The notes under the pieces were generated by a model. That model searched no databases and had not been told where the DNA came from. It saw only the letters and a program-made list of their open reading frames with translations. A stretch of 22,728 nt of DNA from a virus, in IMG/VR virus record IMGVR_UViG_3300037502_003876, positions 64,001 through 86,728 of that record; one strand, 5' to 3'. This document shows, in pieces, positions 6,106-12,882 of the stretch. Both the position numbers and the translations under genes were made by a program. Every line of letters starts with the position of its first letter. The stretch's first letter is position 1.

Positions 6106-6461
6106 CCGCCCGCGTCCACACCGCCCGCGTGGGCTACCGCGGGGACGACGGCCTGCCGGTCACGCGCCGCGTGGTGACGCACCCGGACGGGCTCCCGTTC
6201 GCCCCGTCGGACGCGCTGCTGTCCTGGGGCCTGGCCGAGCGCCGGGCCGGCCGCGGGGAGGCGATGTGGCCGGAGTACGAGCGCCGCTACGTCGAGGAGA
6301 TGCGCGCCTCCTACCGGCAGCACCGCGCGGCGTGGGAGGCGCTGCTGGCCCGGGAGGAGGTCACGCTGCTGTGCTTCTGCCACGACCCGACGCACTGCCA
6401 CCGCGGCGTGCTCGCCCGGCTGCTGGTCCGGTGCGGCGCCGTCTACGAGGGCGAGCGATGA
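6102..6461 (+). CDS. DUF488-like protein
   Basis: 119 residues from GTG 6102 (GTGA overlap). The C-terminal stretch VTLLCFCHDPTHCHRGVLAR (C91, C93, C99, H100) matches the C-x-C-x4-5-C-H-R signature with a following leucine-rich helix seen in DUF488 and related phage proteins. The preceding segment (WPEYERRYVEEMRASYRQH) is an aromatic, Arg-rich helix also typical there. DUF488 has no settled function; the Cys/His set could bind metal. The N-terminus (VHTARVGYRGDDGLPVT) is basic and beta-like. Confidence 0.65.
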   Translation: MTARVHTARVGYRGDDGLPVTRRVVTHPDGLPFAPSDALLSWGLAERRAGRGEAMWPEYERRYVEEMRASYRQHRAAWEALLAREEVTLLCFCHDPTHCHRGVLARLLVRCGAVYEGER

Positions 6462-6682
6462 GCCGCGCCCCGCACACGGCAGGCCAGCGCGACGGCCGCT
6501 GGCGGGTCGGGATGCGCGCCCGCTGCGCCCGGTGCAGCGCCACCGTGGACGGCTACGTGGCCGAGGCGCCGACCTACGACGAGGCCCTGACCGACGCCAA
6601 CCGGCTGACCGACGCGGAGGCGCGCGACCTCGGCTGGCGCGTCACGATGCACGAGGACCGGTGCCCCGTCTGCCGGCGCTGA
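6458..6682 (+). CDS. Small zinc-ribbon protein with split Cys pairs
   Basis: 74 residues from ATG 6458 (ATGA overlap). C23-x2-C26 near the start and C69-x2-C72 at the end bracket a helical, acidic centre (EALTDANRLTDAEARDLGW). Such pairs normally co-ordinate one zinc ion. No further function can be read. Last gene of the exonuclease unit; its TGA lies in the next promoter. Confidence 0.6.
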   Translation: MSRAPHTAGQRDGRWRVGMRARCARCSATVDGYVAEAPTYDEALTDANRLTDAEARDLGWRVTMHEDRCPVCRR

Positions 6683-6706
6683 CCCCTCGCCGGGGCAGGG
6701 CAGAGT
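6679..6706 (+). promoter_or_regulatory. Leaderless promoter 7 (array element)
   Basis: -35 CTGACC at 6679-6684 within exact TGACCCCTCGCC, 16-base spacer, -10 CAGAGT at 6701-6706, seven bases, ATG at 6714. This decides ATG 6714 over an in-frame GTG at 6705, which lies inside the -10 box. Confidence 0.7.
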
Positions 6707-6713
6707 GCCGGGG

Positions 6714-7199
6714 ATGAGCAACGACCACAATACCACCGGGCTGACCGTGCTCGCGCACGTCGCGTGGACGCTCGGGCTGTCGCAGGACGGTGGCGCCAGC
6801 GAGATCCACGAGCGCATCGTGTCCCACATCCAGGCTACCCAGGAGCGCGTCCGCGCCGAGGTCTACCGGCAGGTCATCGCGTGGTGCGACGCCCCTCCGC
6901 TCGACGACGCGGACGCAGGCGCCACGGTGGCCGAGGCCGCCGCCCGGGACGCGCTCCGGGATGCTCGCCGGGAGGCCGCGCAGGCGGGCTACAGCGAGGG
7001 CCAGAAGGCGGCCCGCGCCGAGGTGCTGGCCGAGATCGAGGCGCTGCTGAGCCAGAGCCGCGCCGCCGTGGCCCAGGGCGAGGAGGAGCGCGGGCGGCTG
7101 GTCGCGCAGTGCGACGCCCTCGCCCGCGCCATCGACGACGAGACCCGGCGCGCCGTCACCCTCCACCGGCTGGCCGCCCACCTGCGGGGGACGCCGTGA
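6714..7199 (+). CDS. Coiled-coil hypothetical protein
   Basis: 161 residues; start chosen by promoter spacing. From about residue 35 onward it is almost entirely helical, Ala/Glu/Arg-rich, with heptad-like runs (AAARDALRDARREAAQAG; ARAEVLAEIEALLSQSRAAV; ERGRLVAQCDALARAIDDE), so a long coiled coil is likely. The first 30 residues contain a short hydrophobic helix (LTVLAHVAWTLGL). Family unknown. Heads a four-gene unit with GTGA overlaps. Confidence 0.65.
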   Translation: MSNDHNTTGLTVLAHVAWTLGLSQDGGASEIHERIVSHIQATQERVRAEVYRQVIAWCDAPPLDDADAGATVAEAAARDALRDARREAAQAGYSEGQKAARAEVLAEIEALLSQSRAAVAQGEEERGRLVAQCDALARAIDDETRRAVTLHRLAAHLRGTP

Positions 7200-7573
7200 C
7201 CGCCCCGCCGAACGCGTCCCCCATGGCCGAGGAGCTGGCCGCCACCTGCGTCCAGGTGGAGGCGCGGGGCGTCCTGCGGCATGTGCGCATCGTCCCGCCC
7301 GGGACCGACCCGGCGCACAGCCTCCCGTGGGCGACGTGCTCCGAGGCCGAGGTGCGCCACCACGTCGCGGACGCCGTGCGGCTGCTGGCGCCGTTCGTCG
7401 ACCTCGGCCTGGCCCGGGGTCGCGCCGCCCGCTCCCCCACCACGCCGTCGGCCGAGCCTCCCGGCGCCTACCTCGGCGCGCTCGCCGACCCGGCGCTGTG
7501 GGTCCACGCCCCGCGCGAGGTGGCGCCCGTCGACCACGACCGCCACGACGACGACGACGGAGACCCCGGGTGA
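7196..7573 (+). CDS. Hypothetical protein with acidic His/Asp tail
   Basis: 125 residues from GTG 7196 (GTGA overlap). The first half has beta-like sequence (VQVEARGVLRHVRIVPPG), then a helix (EVRHHVADAVRLLAPFVDLG), then a low-complexity tail with His and a run of Asp (DHDRHDDDDGD). The tail could bind divalent metal but may simply be disordered. Family not recognised. Confidence 0.6.
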   Translation: MTAPPNASPMAEELAATCVQVEARGVLRHVRIVPPGTDPAHSLPWATCSEAEVRHHVADAVRLLAPFVDLGLARGRAARSPTTPSAEPPGAYLGALADPALWVHAPREVAPVDHDRHDDDDGDPG

Positions 7574-7800
7574 CCGACGACGACCGCGTGACCGTCACGC
7601 TCCCGTGGGAGGTGGCCTGCGAGGTCGAGGAGACGCTGGCCGCCCACGTCCAGCTCTACGACCACCTGCCCTCGGACCCGCCCGACCTCCTCGTCGGCCG
7701 GCTGGCCACGGCGCTCGCGCTGCTCCGGGTCGCCATGCGTCCGGCGCCGCTCCCCGGGGGCAACGTCGTGCCGCTGTCCTCCCGCCGGAGGCCCCGGTGA
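7570..7800 (+). CDS. Hypothetical protein
   Basis: 76 residues from GTG 7570 (GTGA overlap). It opens with an acidic strand (DDDRVTVTLPWEVACEVEE), followed by a leucine/alanine-rich helix (LLVGRLATALALLRVAM) and a basic end. Not recognised; could be a small regulatory or partner protein. Translationally coupled on both sides. Confidence 0.55.
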   Translation: MTDDDRVTVTLPWEVACEVEETLAAHVQLYDHLPSDPPDLLVGRLATALALLRVAMRPAPLPGGNVVPLSSRRRPR

Positions 7801-8039
7801 AGCCCACCCGCCCGCTGCTCCCGACCGACGCCGCCCGCGACCTGAGCCGGCAGGTGGCCGCCCAGCGCCTCGCCGCCTACGACGCCCAGGCCGCGGCGCT
7901 GGTGCCCTTCCTCCGGGCGCTGGCCGACCGCCTCGGCGCCACCCCGGACGCGGACCGCCTCCGACGCGAGGCCCACCTGCTCAGCCTGCGCCTCCCGCCG
8001 GACCTGCCGCTCTACCCGGAGCCCGCCCCGGACGGCTGA
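7797..8039 (+). CDS. Hypothetical helical protein
   Basis: 80 residues from GTG 7797 (GTGA overlap). Nearly all helical and Ala/Leu/Arg-rich (AARDLSRQVAAQRLAAYDAQ, then FLRALADRLGATPDADRLRR), ending in a Pro-rich tail. Family unknown. Its stop TGA is part of the next promoter's -35 box. Confidence 0.55.
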   Translation: MKPTRPLLPTDAARDLSRQVAAQRLAAYDAQAAALVPFLRALADRLGATPDADRLRREAHLLSLRLPPDLPLYPEPAPDG

Positions 8040-8063
8040 CCCCTCGCCGGGGGAGGGTAGGGT
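8036..8063 (+). promoter_or_regulatory. Leaderless promoter 8 (array element)
   Basis: -35 CTGACC at 8036-8041 within exact TGACCCCTCGCC, 16-base spacer, -10 TAGGGT at 8058-8063, GCGGCC, ATG at 8070. The -35 TGA is the stop of the upstream gene. Confidence 0.7.
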
Positions 8064-8069
8064 GCGGCC

Positions 8070-8876
8070 ATGCCCTCACCCCGCGCCTACCCGCGCCTGC
8101 ACCGGGAGGCCACCGACCCGACCACGCCCCCGGGCCGGCTGGACAAGTTCACGAGGCACCTGTCGATCACGGTGCGCCGGTGGGCCACGGCCAACCCGAA
8201 CCTGCCGGAAGGCCGCCTCCGGGAGCTGATGGGCCACGGCCACCCGGCCGCCTGGGACAACCCGGCCGCCCCGCTGGTCCTGCTGACCGTGCCCCGCGAG
8301 GAGGCCGAAGGCGGCGCCCGGGCCTGCGCCCGGGAACTGGCCCGGCTCCGGTCCCGGGAGAGCACCTTCGGCGCGGAGGACACGCCGTACCCGGTGAGCG
8401 ACCGCATGCGCGCCCTGCTCCACCCGCTGCTGCTGTCCGCGTGGGAAGACCCCAGGCCGAGCCGGCTGCTGATCCCCACCTCCCACCACGCCCGGAACTG
8501 CGGCCTCCTGTCCCGCGAGCATCACACCGTCACCCTGCTGGTCTGCCTGGCCGTGCGCGCCGTGCTGGCAGAGCGGCCCGACCACGGATGGTCCACCTGG
8601 CAGACCGACCGCATGATCGACGAGGCCGAGGCGTTCGCGCGCTCCGGCGAGACCGACCCGCTCCGGGCCGGCGCGTGGCTGGACCGGTTCGCGTGGATGG
8701 CCTCCTCCATCGCCTACCAGGCCCTCTTGCACGCGGCGATCTGCCACGGTGACTGGATGTACCGGATGGGCGACGGGTCCAACGGCCGCAACCTCGACGA
8801 CCTGCCCGGCGTGGCGGACCTGATCCGCGCCGCGCTCCCGGTCCCGCTGTGGATGCAGGAGGTCGCCCCGGGCTGA
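8070..8876 (+). CDS. Hypothetical protein with LRV-like N-terminus
   Basis: 268 residues. The first 75 (TDPTTPPGRLDKFTRH; ITVRRWATANPNLPEGRLRE; AAWDNPAAPLVLL) contain two or three copies of a 'NP..P...L..L......R..A' pattern, as in variant leucine-rich repeats (LRV), which stack as short helices and usually bind proteins. The rest is helical and rich in Trp and His (HGWSTWQTDRMIDEAEAFAR; FAWMASSIAYQALLHAAICH) and shows no catalytic motif I know. It forms its own transcription unit. The LRV assignment is by eye and tentative. Confidence 0.6.
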   Translation: MPSPRAYPRLHREATDPTTPPGRLDKFTRHLSITVRRWATANPNLPEGRLRELMGHGHPAAWDNPAAPLVLLTVPREEAEGGARACARELARLRSRESTFGAEDTPYPVSDRMRALLHPLLLSAWEDPRPSRLLIPTSHHARNCGLLSREHHTVTLLVCLAVRAVLAERPDHGWSTWQTDRMIDEAEAFARSGETDPLRAGAWLDRFAWMASSIAYQALLHAAICHGDWMYRMGDGSNGRNLDDLPGVADLIRAALPVPLWMQEVAPG

Positions 8877-8900
8877 CCCCTCGCCCACGCCGGGCATCCT
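8873..8900 (+). promoter_or_regulatory. Leaderless promoter 9 (array element)
   Basis: -35 CTGACC at 8873-8878 within exact TGACCCCTCGCC, 16-base spacer, -10 CATCCT at 8895-8900, GCCGCC, ATG at 8907. The -35 TGA is the stop of the upstream gene. Confidence 0.65.
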
Positions 8901-8906
8901 GCCGCC

Positions 8907-9146
8907 ATGGCCCACGCGACCCCGTGCCTCTACCCGCCGAGCCCGGCGGCCACCACCGAGCCACCCGCCCCGGACCTCGCCCCCGGGCTGCGGGAGGCCG
9001 CCGCCCACCTGGACCGCCGCGCGGACGAGGCCCGCGGCCACGCCCGGGCGCTCCGGCAGCGGGCCGCCGCGCTCGACGACCTCGCCGCCGTGCTGACGGC
9101 CGAGGCCACCCACCTGCGCACGCAGGCCGGGGGCGCCGGTGGCTGA
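8907..9146 (+). CDS. Small coiled-coil protein
   Basis: 79 residues. A Pro-rich start is followed by one long Ala/Arg helix (GLREAAAHLDRRADEARGHA, then ALRQRAAALDDLAAVLTAEA) with heptad spacing, probably a coiled coil. Not recognised. Its 3' end overlaps the membrane-protein gene by eight bases. The pairing of a short coiled-coil protein with a two-helix membrane protein could reflect an envelope complex, but this is inference. Confidence 0.6.
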   Translation: MAHATPCLYPPSPAATTEPPAPDLAPGLREAAAHLDRRADEARGHARALRQRAAALDDLAAVLTAEATHLRTQAGGAGG

Positions 9147-9300
9147 CCTGCTGGCCGCGCTGCTGTTCGCGCTGGGCATCGTCGGCGCCGCCCTCGGCCG
9201 CCACGACCCGGCGCTGCTGACCGCGAGCCTCATGGCGCTCACGGTCGCCGTCCTCCACGCCCACGCCCACCACCCGGACGACCCGGACGACGACCCGTGA
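9139..9300 (+). CDS. Small two-helix membrane protein (holin-like size)
   Basis: 53 residues from GTG 9139, preceded by GGGGGCGCCG as a possible ribosome site. Residues 3-20 (DLLAALLFALGIVGAALG) and about 24-42 (PALLTASLMALTVAVLHAH) are hydrophobic and separated by a short RHDP turn, giving two membrane helices in a hairpin; the tail is His/Asp-rich. Size and topology resemble small holins or antiholins, but no lysin is nearby, so a lysis role is unproven. It overlaps the preceding coiled-coil gene and ends in a GTGA junction. Confidence 0.55.
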   Translation: MADLLAALLFALGIVGAALGRHDPALLTASLMALTVAVLHAHAHHPDDPDDDP

Positions 9301-9362
9301 GCCCGCCCGCCCGGCACCGCCACGGTGACCCCTCGCCCACCGCGGGCATCCTCGGCCCATGA
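9297..9362 (+). CDS. Micro-ORF spanning promoter 10
   Basis: 21 codons from GTG 9297, overlapping the upstream stop by GTGA and the next ATG by ATGA. The frame reads MSPPARHRHGDPSPTAGILG plus one Pro and runs straight through the promoter element at 9325-9352. Both overlaps match the coupling style of this block, but the composition is what any GC-rich frame would give, so it may be incidental. Confidence 0.2.
   Translation: MSPPARHRHGDPSPTAGILGP
9325..9352 (+). promoter_or_regulatory. Leaderless promoter 10 (array element)
   Basis: -35 GTGACC at 9325-9330 within exact TGACCCCTCGCC, 16-base spacer, -10 CATCCT at 9347-9352, CGGCCC, ATG at 9359. Here the TGA is not the stop of the preceding full-size gene, which ended at 9300. 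Confidence 0.65.
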
Positions 9363-9694
9363 AGACCGCCCACCGATTGCCCACCGTGACCCCGTTGCGC
9401 CCTCCCGCGAGGCTGGCCCCGGCCCTGGCCCGGGCGCTCCCCGGATGGGAGGTCCGCCTGACCGTGTACGTCACCGGCGGCGAGTGCCGCTACCGGGCCC
9501 ACGCCCTCACGACGCGCTACCTGCCGGGCTGCGTCCTCACCCTCGACGTGCCCGGCGCCCCCTCCGACGGCGAGCGCCCCGCGTGGGTGGCGCTGGTGGA
9601 TGCGCTGGCCGCGTGCGAGCACCTGGACGTCAACGAGCGCGCCCAGGTCACCGCGCTACAGGACGTGCTGCGCTCGGCCCGGAGGACGCCGTGA
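9359..9694 (+). CDS. Hypothetical protein
   Basis: 111 residues. After a basic Pro-rich start (RLPTVTPLRPPARLAPALAR) it has beta strands (WEVRLTVYVTGGECRYRAHA; CVLTLDVPGA) and a C-terminal helix (WVALVDALAACEHLDV). I do not recognise it. The start is set by promoter spacing, and the end overlaps the next gene by GTGA. Confidence 0.6.
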   Translation: MKTAHRLPTVTPLRPPARLAPALARALPGWEVRLTVYVTGGECRYRAHALTTRYLPGCVLTLDVPGAPSDGERPAWVALVDALAACEHLDVNERAQVTALQDVLRSARRTP

Positions 9695-10239
9695 ACCCGC
9701 CGGTCCTCGCCGCGCTGGCCGAGGGCGGCCCGCTGCCGCTGCACATCGGGGTGTGGGAGCGCCCCCGCGTGGTGGACTGGCGCGGCCACCGCCTCCAGAT
9801 GCACGACGACGGCCACGGGCTGGCGCTGCTGTCCTCTGCGCCGGAGGACGCTGACGAGATCGCGTGCACGGAGAACACCCGGGCCATCCTCGACGCGGCG
9901 CTGGACGGGGAGACGGCCTTCCACGGCGTGGACCGGACGCACCTGGCCGTCGACCTGCTGGGGCACATGGTGGCGATGAACCGCGTCAGCTTCGTCTGCG
10001 CGGTGAGCGGCCTGTGGATGCGCTCCGACACGCTGGCGCTCGTGCTCGCCGCCGACGTGGAGCAGGTGGGCGCCACGCCGCACCCGGTCCCCGCCCGCAC
10101 CGGGCTGCCGTACCGGGCGCTGCTGTGGCTCGGGAGCGGGTGGGCCATCCTCCAAGCCGGCAGCCGCGAGCCGCAGCGGTCCGGGCCCAGCGCCCAGGCG
10201 AGCATCCCGGCCCTCACCATCCAGGCGGGGGAGCCGTGA
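9691..10239 (+). CDS. Hypothetical protein
   Basis: 182 residues from GTG 9691 (GTGA overlap). Alternating beta segments (LPLHIGVWERPRVVDWRGHR; GHGLALLSS; RVSFVCAVSGLWMRSDTLAL) suggest a compact soluble alpha/beta fold. The C-terminal 30 residues are Ser/Gln/Pro-rich and probably flexible. No known motif was found. It sits between an unknown protein and a zinc-ribbon/HTH protein in a three-gene unit. Confidence 0.6.
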   Translation: MNPPVLAALAEGGPLPLHIGVWERPRVVDWRGHRLQMHDDGHGLALLSSAPEDADEIACTENTRAILDAALDGETAFHGVDRTHLAVDLLGHMVAMNRVSFVCAVSGLWMRSDTLALVLAADVEQVGATPHPVPARTGLPYRALLWLGSGWAILQAGSREPQRSGPSAQASIPALTIQAGEP

Positions 10240-10853
10240 GCCGCCCCCGCTCCCCGTGCCCCGTCGGCCAGCGGTTCGGGCGGCTCGTGGTGACCGGCGA
10301 GGGGACGCCGCGGAGGTACGGGCGAGCCGACCTGCGGGTCCGGTTTTTCTGCTGCCGGTGCGACTGCGGTGTCGTCAAGGACGTCAGCGCCATCAGCCTG
10401 CGCCGCGGGGTCACCGTGTCCTGTGGATGCATCCGCGCCACGGTCACCCGGGTCTGCGGACGCGCCCTCAACCCACAGGAGCGCGAGCAGGTCGAGGAGG
10501 GCGTGCGCCAGGCCGGCACCGCACGCGCCTACGCCGCCGCGTGCGGCGTCAGCGCCAGCACGCTCTCGGACGCGCGCAAGGGCAAGCCGGTCCGGCCCGG
10601 CACGCGGGAGAAGATCCTGTGCACGCACGACTCCACCCGCGCGCCGCCGTCGCGGGACGCCGTGGCCACGCTCCTGGCCCGCATCCCGACCACGCCCACC
10701 CCTGTCCGGGTGATCGAGGCGTGGGGCTGCGTGCTGGACCTGTCGCGCGGCGACGTGTGGGCTGCCCTGGAGAGCGCCCTCGCCCGCGGGGAACTGGCCC
10801 GCGACCTCGGACCGGCCGGGCTGCGCTGGCGTCGGGTCGGACCGCCACGGTGA
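10236..10853 (+). CDS. Zinc-ribbon plus helix-turn-helix protein (HNH/AP2-associated type)
   Basis: 205 residues from GTG 10236 (GTGA overlap). Residues 8-65 follow the pattern G-x-R-F-G-R-L-x-V, then CCRCDCG (C39-C44) and SCGC (C63, C65), which I know as the zinc-finger module at the front of many phage HNH and AP2-domain homing-type endonucleases. No HNH or AP2 nuclease follows; instead residues about 97-125 (GTARAYAAACGVSASTLSDA then a basic RKGKPVRPG) form a helix-turn-helix. The C-terminal 70 residues resemble a further small helical domain. Likely a DNA-binding protein, possibly derived from a homing endonuclease by domain exchange. Last gene of its unit. Confidence 0.65.
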   Translation: MSRPRSPCPVGQRFGRLVVTGEGTPRRYGRADLRVRFFCCRCDCGVVKDVSAISLRRGVTVSCGCIRATVTRVCGRALNPQEREQVEEGVRQAGTARAYAAACGVSASTLSDARKGKPVRPGTREKILCTHDSTRAPPSRDAVATLLARIPTTPTPVRVIEAWGCVLDLSRGDVWAALESALARGELARDLGPAGLRWRRVGPPR

Positions 10854-10877
10854 CCCCTCGCCCGGGAGGCGCACACT
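10850..10877 (+). promoter_or_regulatory. Leaderless promoter 11 (array element)
   Basis: -35 GTGACC at 10850-10855 within exact TGACCCCTCGCC, 16-base spacer, -10 CACACT at 10872-10877, GGCCGC, ATG at 10884. The -35 TGA is the stop of the upstream gene (10851-10853). Confidence 0.7.
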
Positions 10878-10883
10878 GGCCGC

Positions 10884-11495
10884 ATGAAGCACGCCGCGCC
10901 CCCACCCGCTCCCGCCCCGTCCCCTCCGCTCCTGCTGGCCCAGGCCCGGCTGCACCCGACCGACGAGGCGGACCTGCGCTGGTACTGGTGCGATGCCCCG
11001 GGCGAGATGGGCGAGCGGTCCTCCCTCGGCCCGATGACCGACCGGCTCGCGGAGGGCCGCGTCACCGCCCCGCAGGCCGGCACCCCGGACCTGCCCGCCC
11101 GCGCCTTCTTCGCCGCCCGGCGCGCCCGCCCCATCGAGGCCCGGCTCCGGCGCCTGTCCGCCGTCCACCAGGTCACGCTGCGCGCGGCCTACGGCCCCGG
11201 CCTCCCGGCGTCGCAGCTCGCGGACTACCCGGGGCTCGGGTCCGACGCCCTCCCGGCGACCCTGCTCCTGCTGGTGGCGCAGCGCACCGGCGTCCCCCGG
11301 GCCGACGTGCGGCAGTGGTGCGGCAACGCCAAGGACGTGGCCAGCGCCGCCGCCCACCGCGCCCGGCTCGCGGCGCTGCGGTTCGAGGCCACGTTGCAGC
11401 TCACCTCCGCCGGCCTGGCCTACAGCGACCTGATCCGCGCCGAGCACCGCGCCGCCCGCCGGCCCCACGAGGACGCGGACGAGGAGACCCCGTGA
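10884..11495 (+). CDS. Hypothetical protein, possible phage late-regulator type
   Basis: 203 residues. After a Pro/Ala-rich start, LRWYWCDAPGEMGERSSLGP and a helical core (RPIEARLRRLSAVHQVTLRA then AYGPGL) give a 'R...i...L..L...h..vL...Y' pattern that recalls helical phage regulators with sigma-like or RinA/ArpU-like folds. I cannot identify a clear recognition helix, so this is only a suggestion. A second helical part (DVASAAAHRARLAALRFEAT) follows. First gene of a four-gene unit; GTGA overlap with the next. Confidence 0.5.
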   Translation: MKHAAPPPAPAPSPPLLLAQARLHPTDEADLRWYWCDAPGEMGERSSLGPMTDRLAEGRVTAPQAGTPDLPARAFFAARRARPIEARLRRLSAVHQVTLRAAYGPGLPASQLADYPGLGSDALPATLLLLVAQRTGVPRADVRQWCGNAKDVASAAAHRARLAALRFEATLQLTSAGLAYSDLIRAEHRAARRPHEDADEETP

Positions 11496-12004
11496 GCACC
11501 CCCGACGCCACCCCGCCCCCGCCCCCGTCCCGCCCCGTCGCCCTGCTGGTCACCGGGAGCCGGTCCCTCGCCACCCGCATCGCCCGCGCCGAGTGGGCCC
11601 ACGCCATCGTCGCGGACGCCGTGCGCGCCCTCCCGCCCGGCTCCCTCCTGCTCCACGGGGGCGCCACCGGCCCGGACCAGTGGGCCCACGACGTGGCGCT
11701 CCACCACCGCCCGGACGTGGCCATCCACGTCTACCAGCCCAACGGCCACCTGCGCCGGTACTCGGAGCGGTCCGGCGACCTGCGCTTCGTCGAGCCCGGC
11801 CGGTGGTCCGCCACCGACGCCGGCCCCCTCGCCCGCAACCGCCACCTGGTCCACGTCCTCGCCGCGCTCCCCGGCTACACCCCGCGCGTCCTCGCCGTGG
11901 TGGACCCGGCCAGCCGCACCCACGGCGCTGACCACACCGCCCGCCTCGCCCGCGCCGCCGGCCTGCCGGTGGACCGCCGCGTCCACCCGGGGGCGACCCC
12001 GTGA
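11492..12004 (+). CDS. SLOG-fold protein, DUF2493/YspA type
   Basis: 170 residues from GTG 11492 (GTGA overlap). VALLVTGSRSL (residues 16-26), LLLHGGATGPDQWA (52-65) and GPLARNRHLV (111-120, R115-N116-R117) are the three ordered motifs of the SLOG/DUF2493 family, a Rossmann-like fold related to DprA and LOG proteins that is proposed to bind nucleotide-derived ligands. The exact role of the phage members is unknown; links to NAD- or nucleotide-signal metabolism have been proposed for SLOG proteins generally. Length is usual. The domain assignment is firm; the substrate is not. Confidence 0.8.
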   Translation: MSTPDATPPPPPSRPVALLVTGSRSLATRIARAEWAHAIVADAVRALPPGSLLLHGGATGPDQWAHDVALHHRPDVAIHVYQPNGHLRRYSERSGDLRFVEPGRWSATDAGPLARNRHLVHVLAALPGYTPRVLAVVDPASRTHGADHTARLARAAGLPVDRRVHPGATP

Positions 12005-12882
12005 CCCCGCGCCGCCACCGCGGGTGGATGGTCCTGCCGCACGCGACCGAGCGGTTCGTCGAGCGCGTCGCCCCCGTCCCGCCGGAGGTGGCCCACGCCT
12101 GGCTCACGGAGCACGCCCACACCGCCGTCCACACCGGCCAGACCACCGCCCGCGGCCAGGTGCTCTACCGGCTCCGGCACCCGTGGCCCGGCCCCGACGC
12201 CGTGCTCGTCGTCCAGCGCGACCCGGACGGCACCCGCGCCGTCGTCACCTGCGGGTACTGGCACGAGCAGGACGACGGAGACGACGTGGAGGACGCCATG
12301 CCTCCCGCGCCCCACGTCCCTGTCCACGCGGGACTGCCGACGATGGCCGCCGAGCCCGCCCGCCCGCTGACGGCCGAGCAGGTCAGGGTAGGGCTACAGC
12401 CGCGCAGGGAGGTGCGGCGCCTGGAGTTCCCGCCGCCGAAGGATCTACCCCGCCCGCCGGGGCACCTCGACCTCGGCTGCATCTGCACCGGGCTGACCCT
12501 CGACCCGGACGCGCTGACGTCCGGGCACCTGCTCCGGTGGGCAGAGCATGTGAACCACGCGCGCAAGCAGCTGCGCGGAGTCCACCATGACAACGTGAGG
12601 TCGTGCGCGGCCAAGTCCCTGGCGACCTCGCTGCGCAGGTACGCCCACGAGCGGCGCCAGGCCGAGGACAGGGCAGCGCGGGTGGCCAGGGCCCAGGAGT
12701 CGAAGGCCGGAAGCCTGGCCAGGATCGCGGCCAAGGGCAACGTCCACCGCTCGCTGCTGACCGCCGTGGGCGAGGTGCTGGAAGAGCGCCACGGCAAGGC
12801 GTGGTGCGAGGAGGTGTTCACCGAAGCCAAGCGCCGCCTCACCGCCCTCCTCGCCGACGCCCCGCCGGACTCCGCCCCGTGA
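12001..12882 (+). CDS. Two-part hypothetical protein
   Basis: 293 residues from GTG 12001 (GTGA overlap). Residues 1-90 (LPHATERFVERVAPVPPEVA; GQVLYRLRHPWPGPDAVLVV; TRAVVTCGYWH) have an H-x3-RF-x2-R start and alternating strands that faintly resemble DUF4258 or RelE-like small folds. An acidic linker (EQDDGDDVEDA) leads to a C-terminal half rich in basic helices (SLATSLRRYAHERRQAEDRA; ARVARAQESKAGSLARIAAK), probably coiled coil or nucleic-acid binding. There is a lone C-I-C pair (GCICTG). Function unknown. Confidence 0.6.
   Translation: MTPRRHRGWMVLPHATERFVERVAPVPPEVAHAWLTEHAHTAVHTGQTTARGQVLYRLRHPWPGPDAVLVVQRDPDGTRAVVTCGYWHEQDDGDDVEDAMPPAPHVPVHAGLPTMAAEPARPLTAEQVRVGLQPRREVRRLEFPPPKDLPRPPGHLDLGCICTGLTLDPDALTSGHLLRWAEHVNHARKQLRGVHHDNVRSCAAKSLATSLRRYAHERRQAEDRAARVARAQESKAGSLARIAAKGNVHRSLLTAVGEVLEERHGKAWCEEVFTEAKRRLTALLADAPPDSAP

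Noticed and set aside
9139-9300. Calling the two-helix protein a holin
   Set aside because: Topology fits, but no endolysin lies nearby and many small phage membrane proteins look the same, so only a membrane protein is claimed.
9648-11468. A 606-codon minus-strand frame
   Set aside because: It is the shadow of well-linked + strand genes with GTGA overlaps and promoters; composition is repetitive and no domain is visible.
12001-12030. GTGACCCC at the start of the 12001 gene as an array promoter
   Set aside because: No NANNNT box occurs at the 16-base spacing and no ATG follows in the right place; it is simply a GTGA gene junction.
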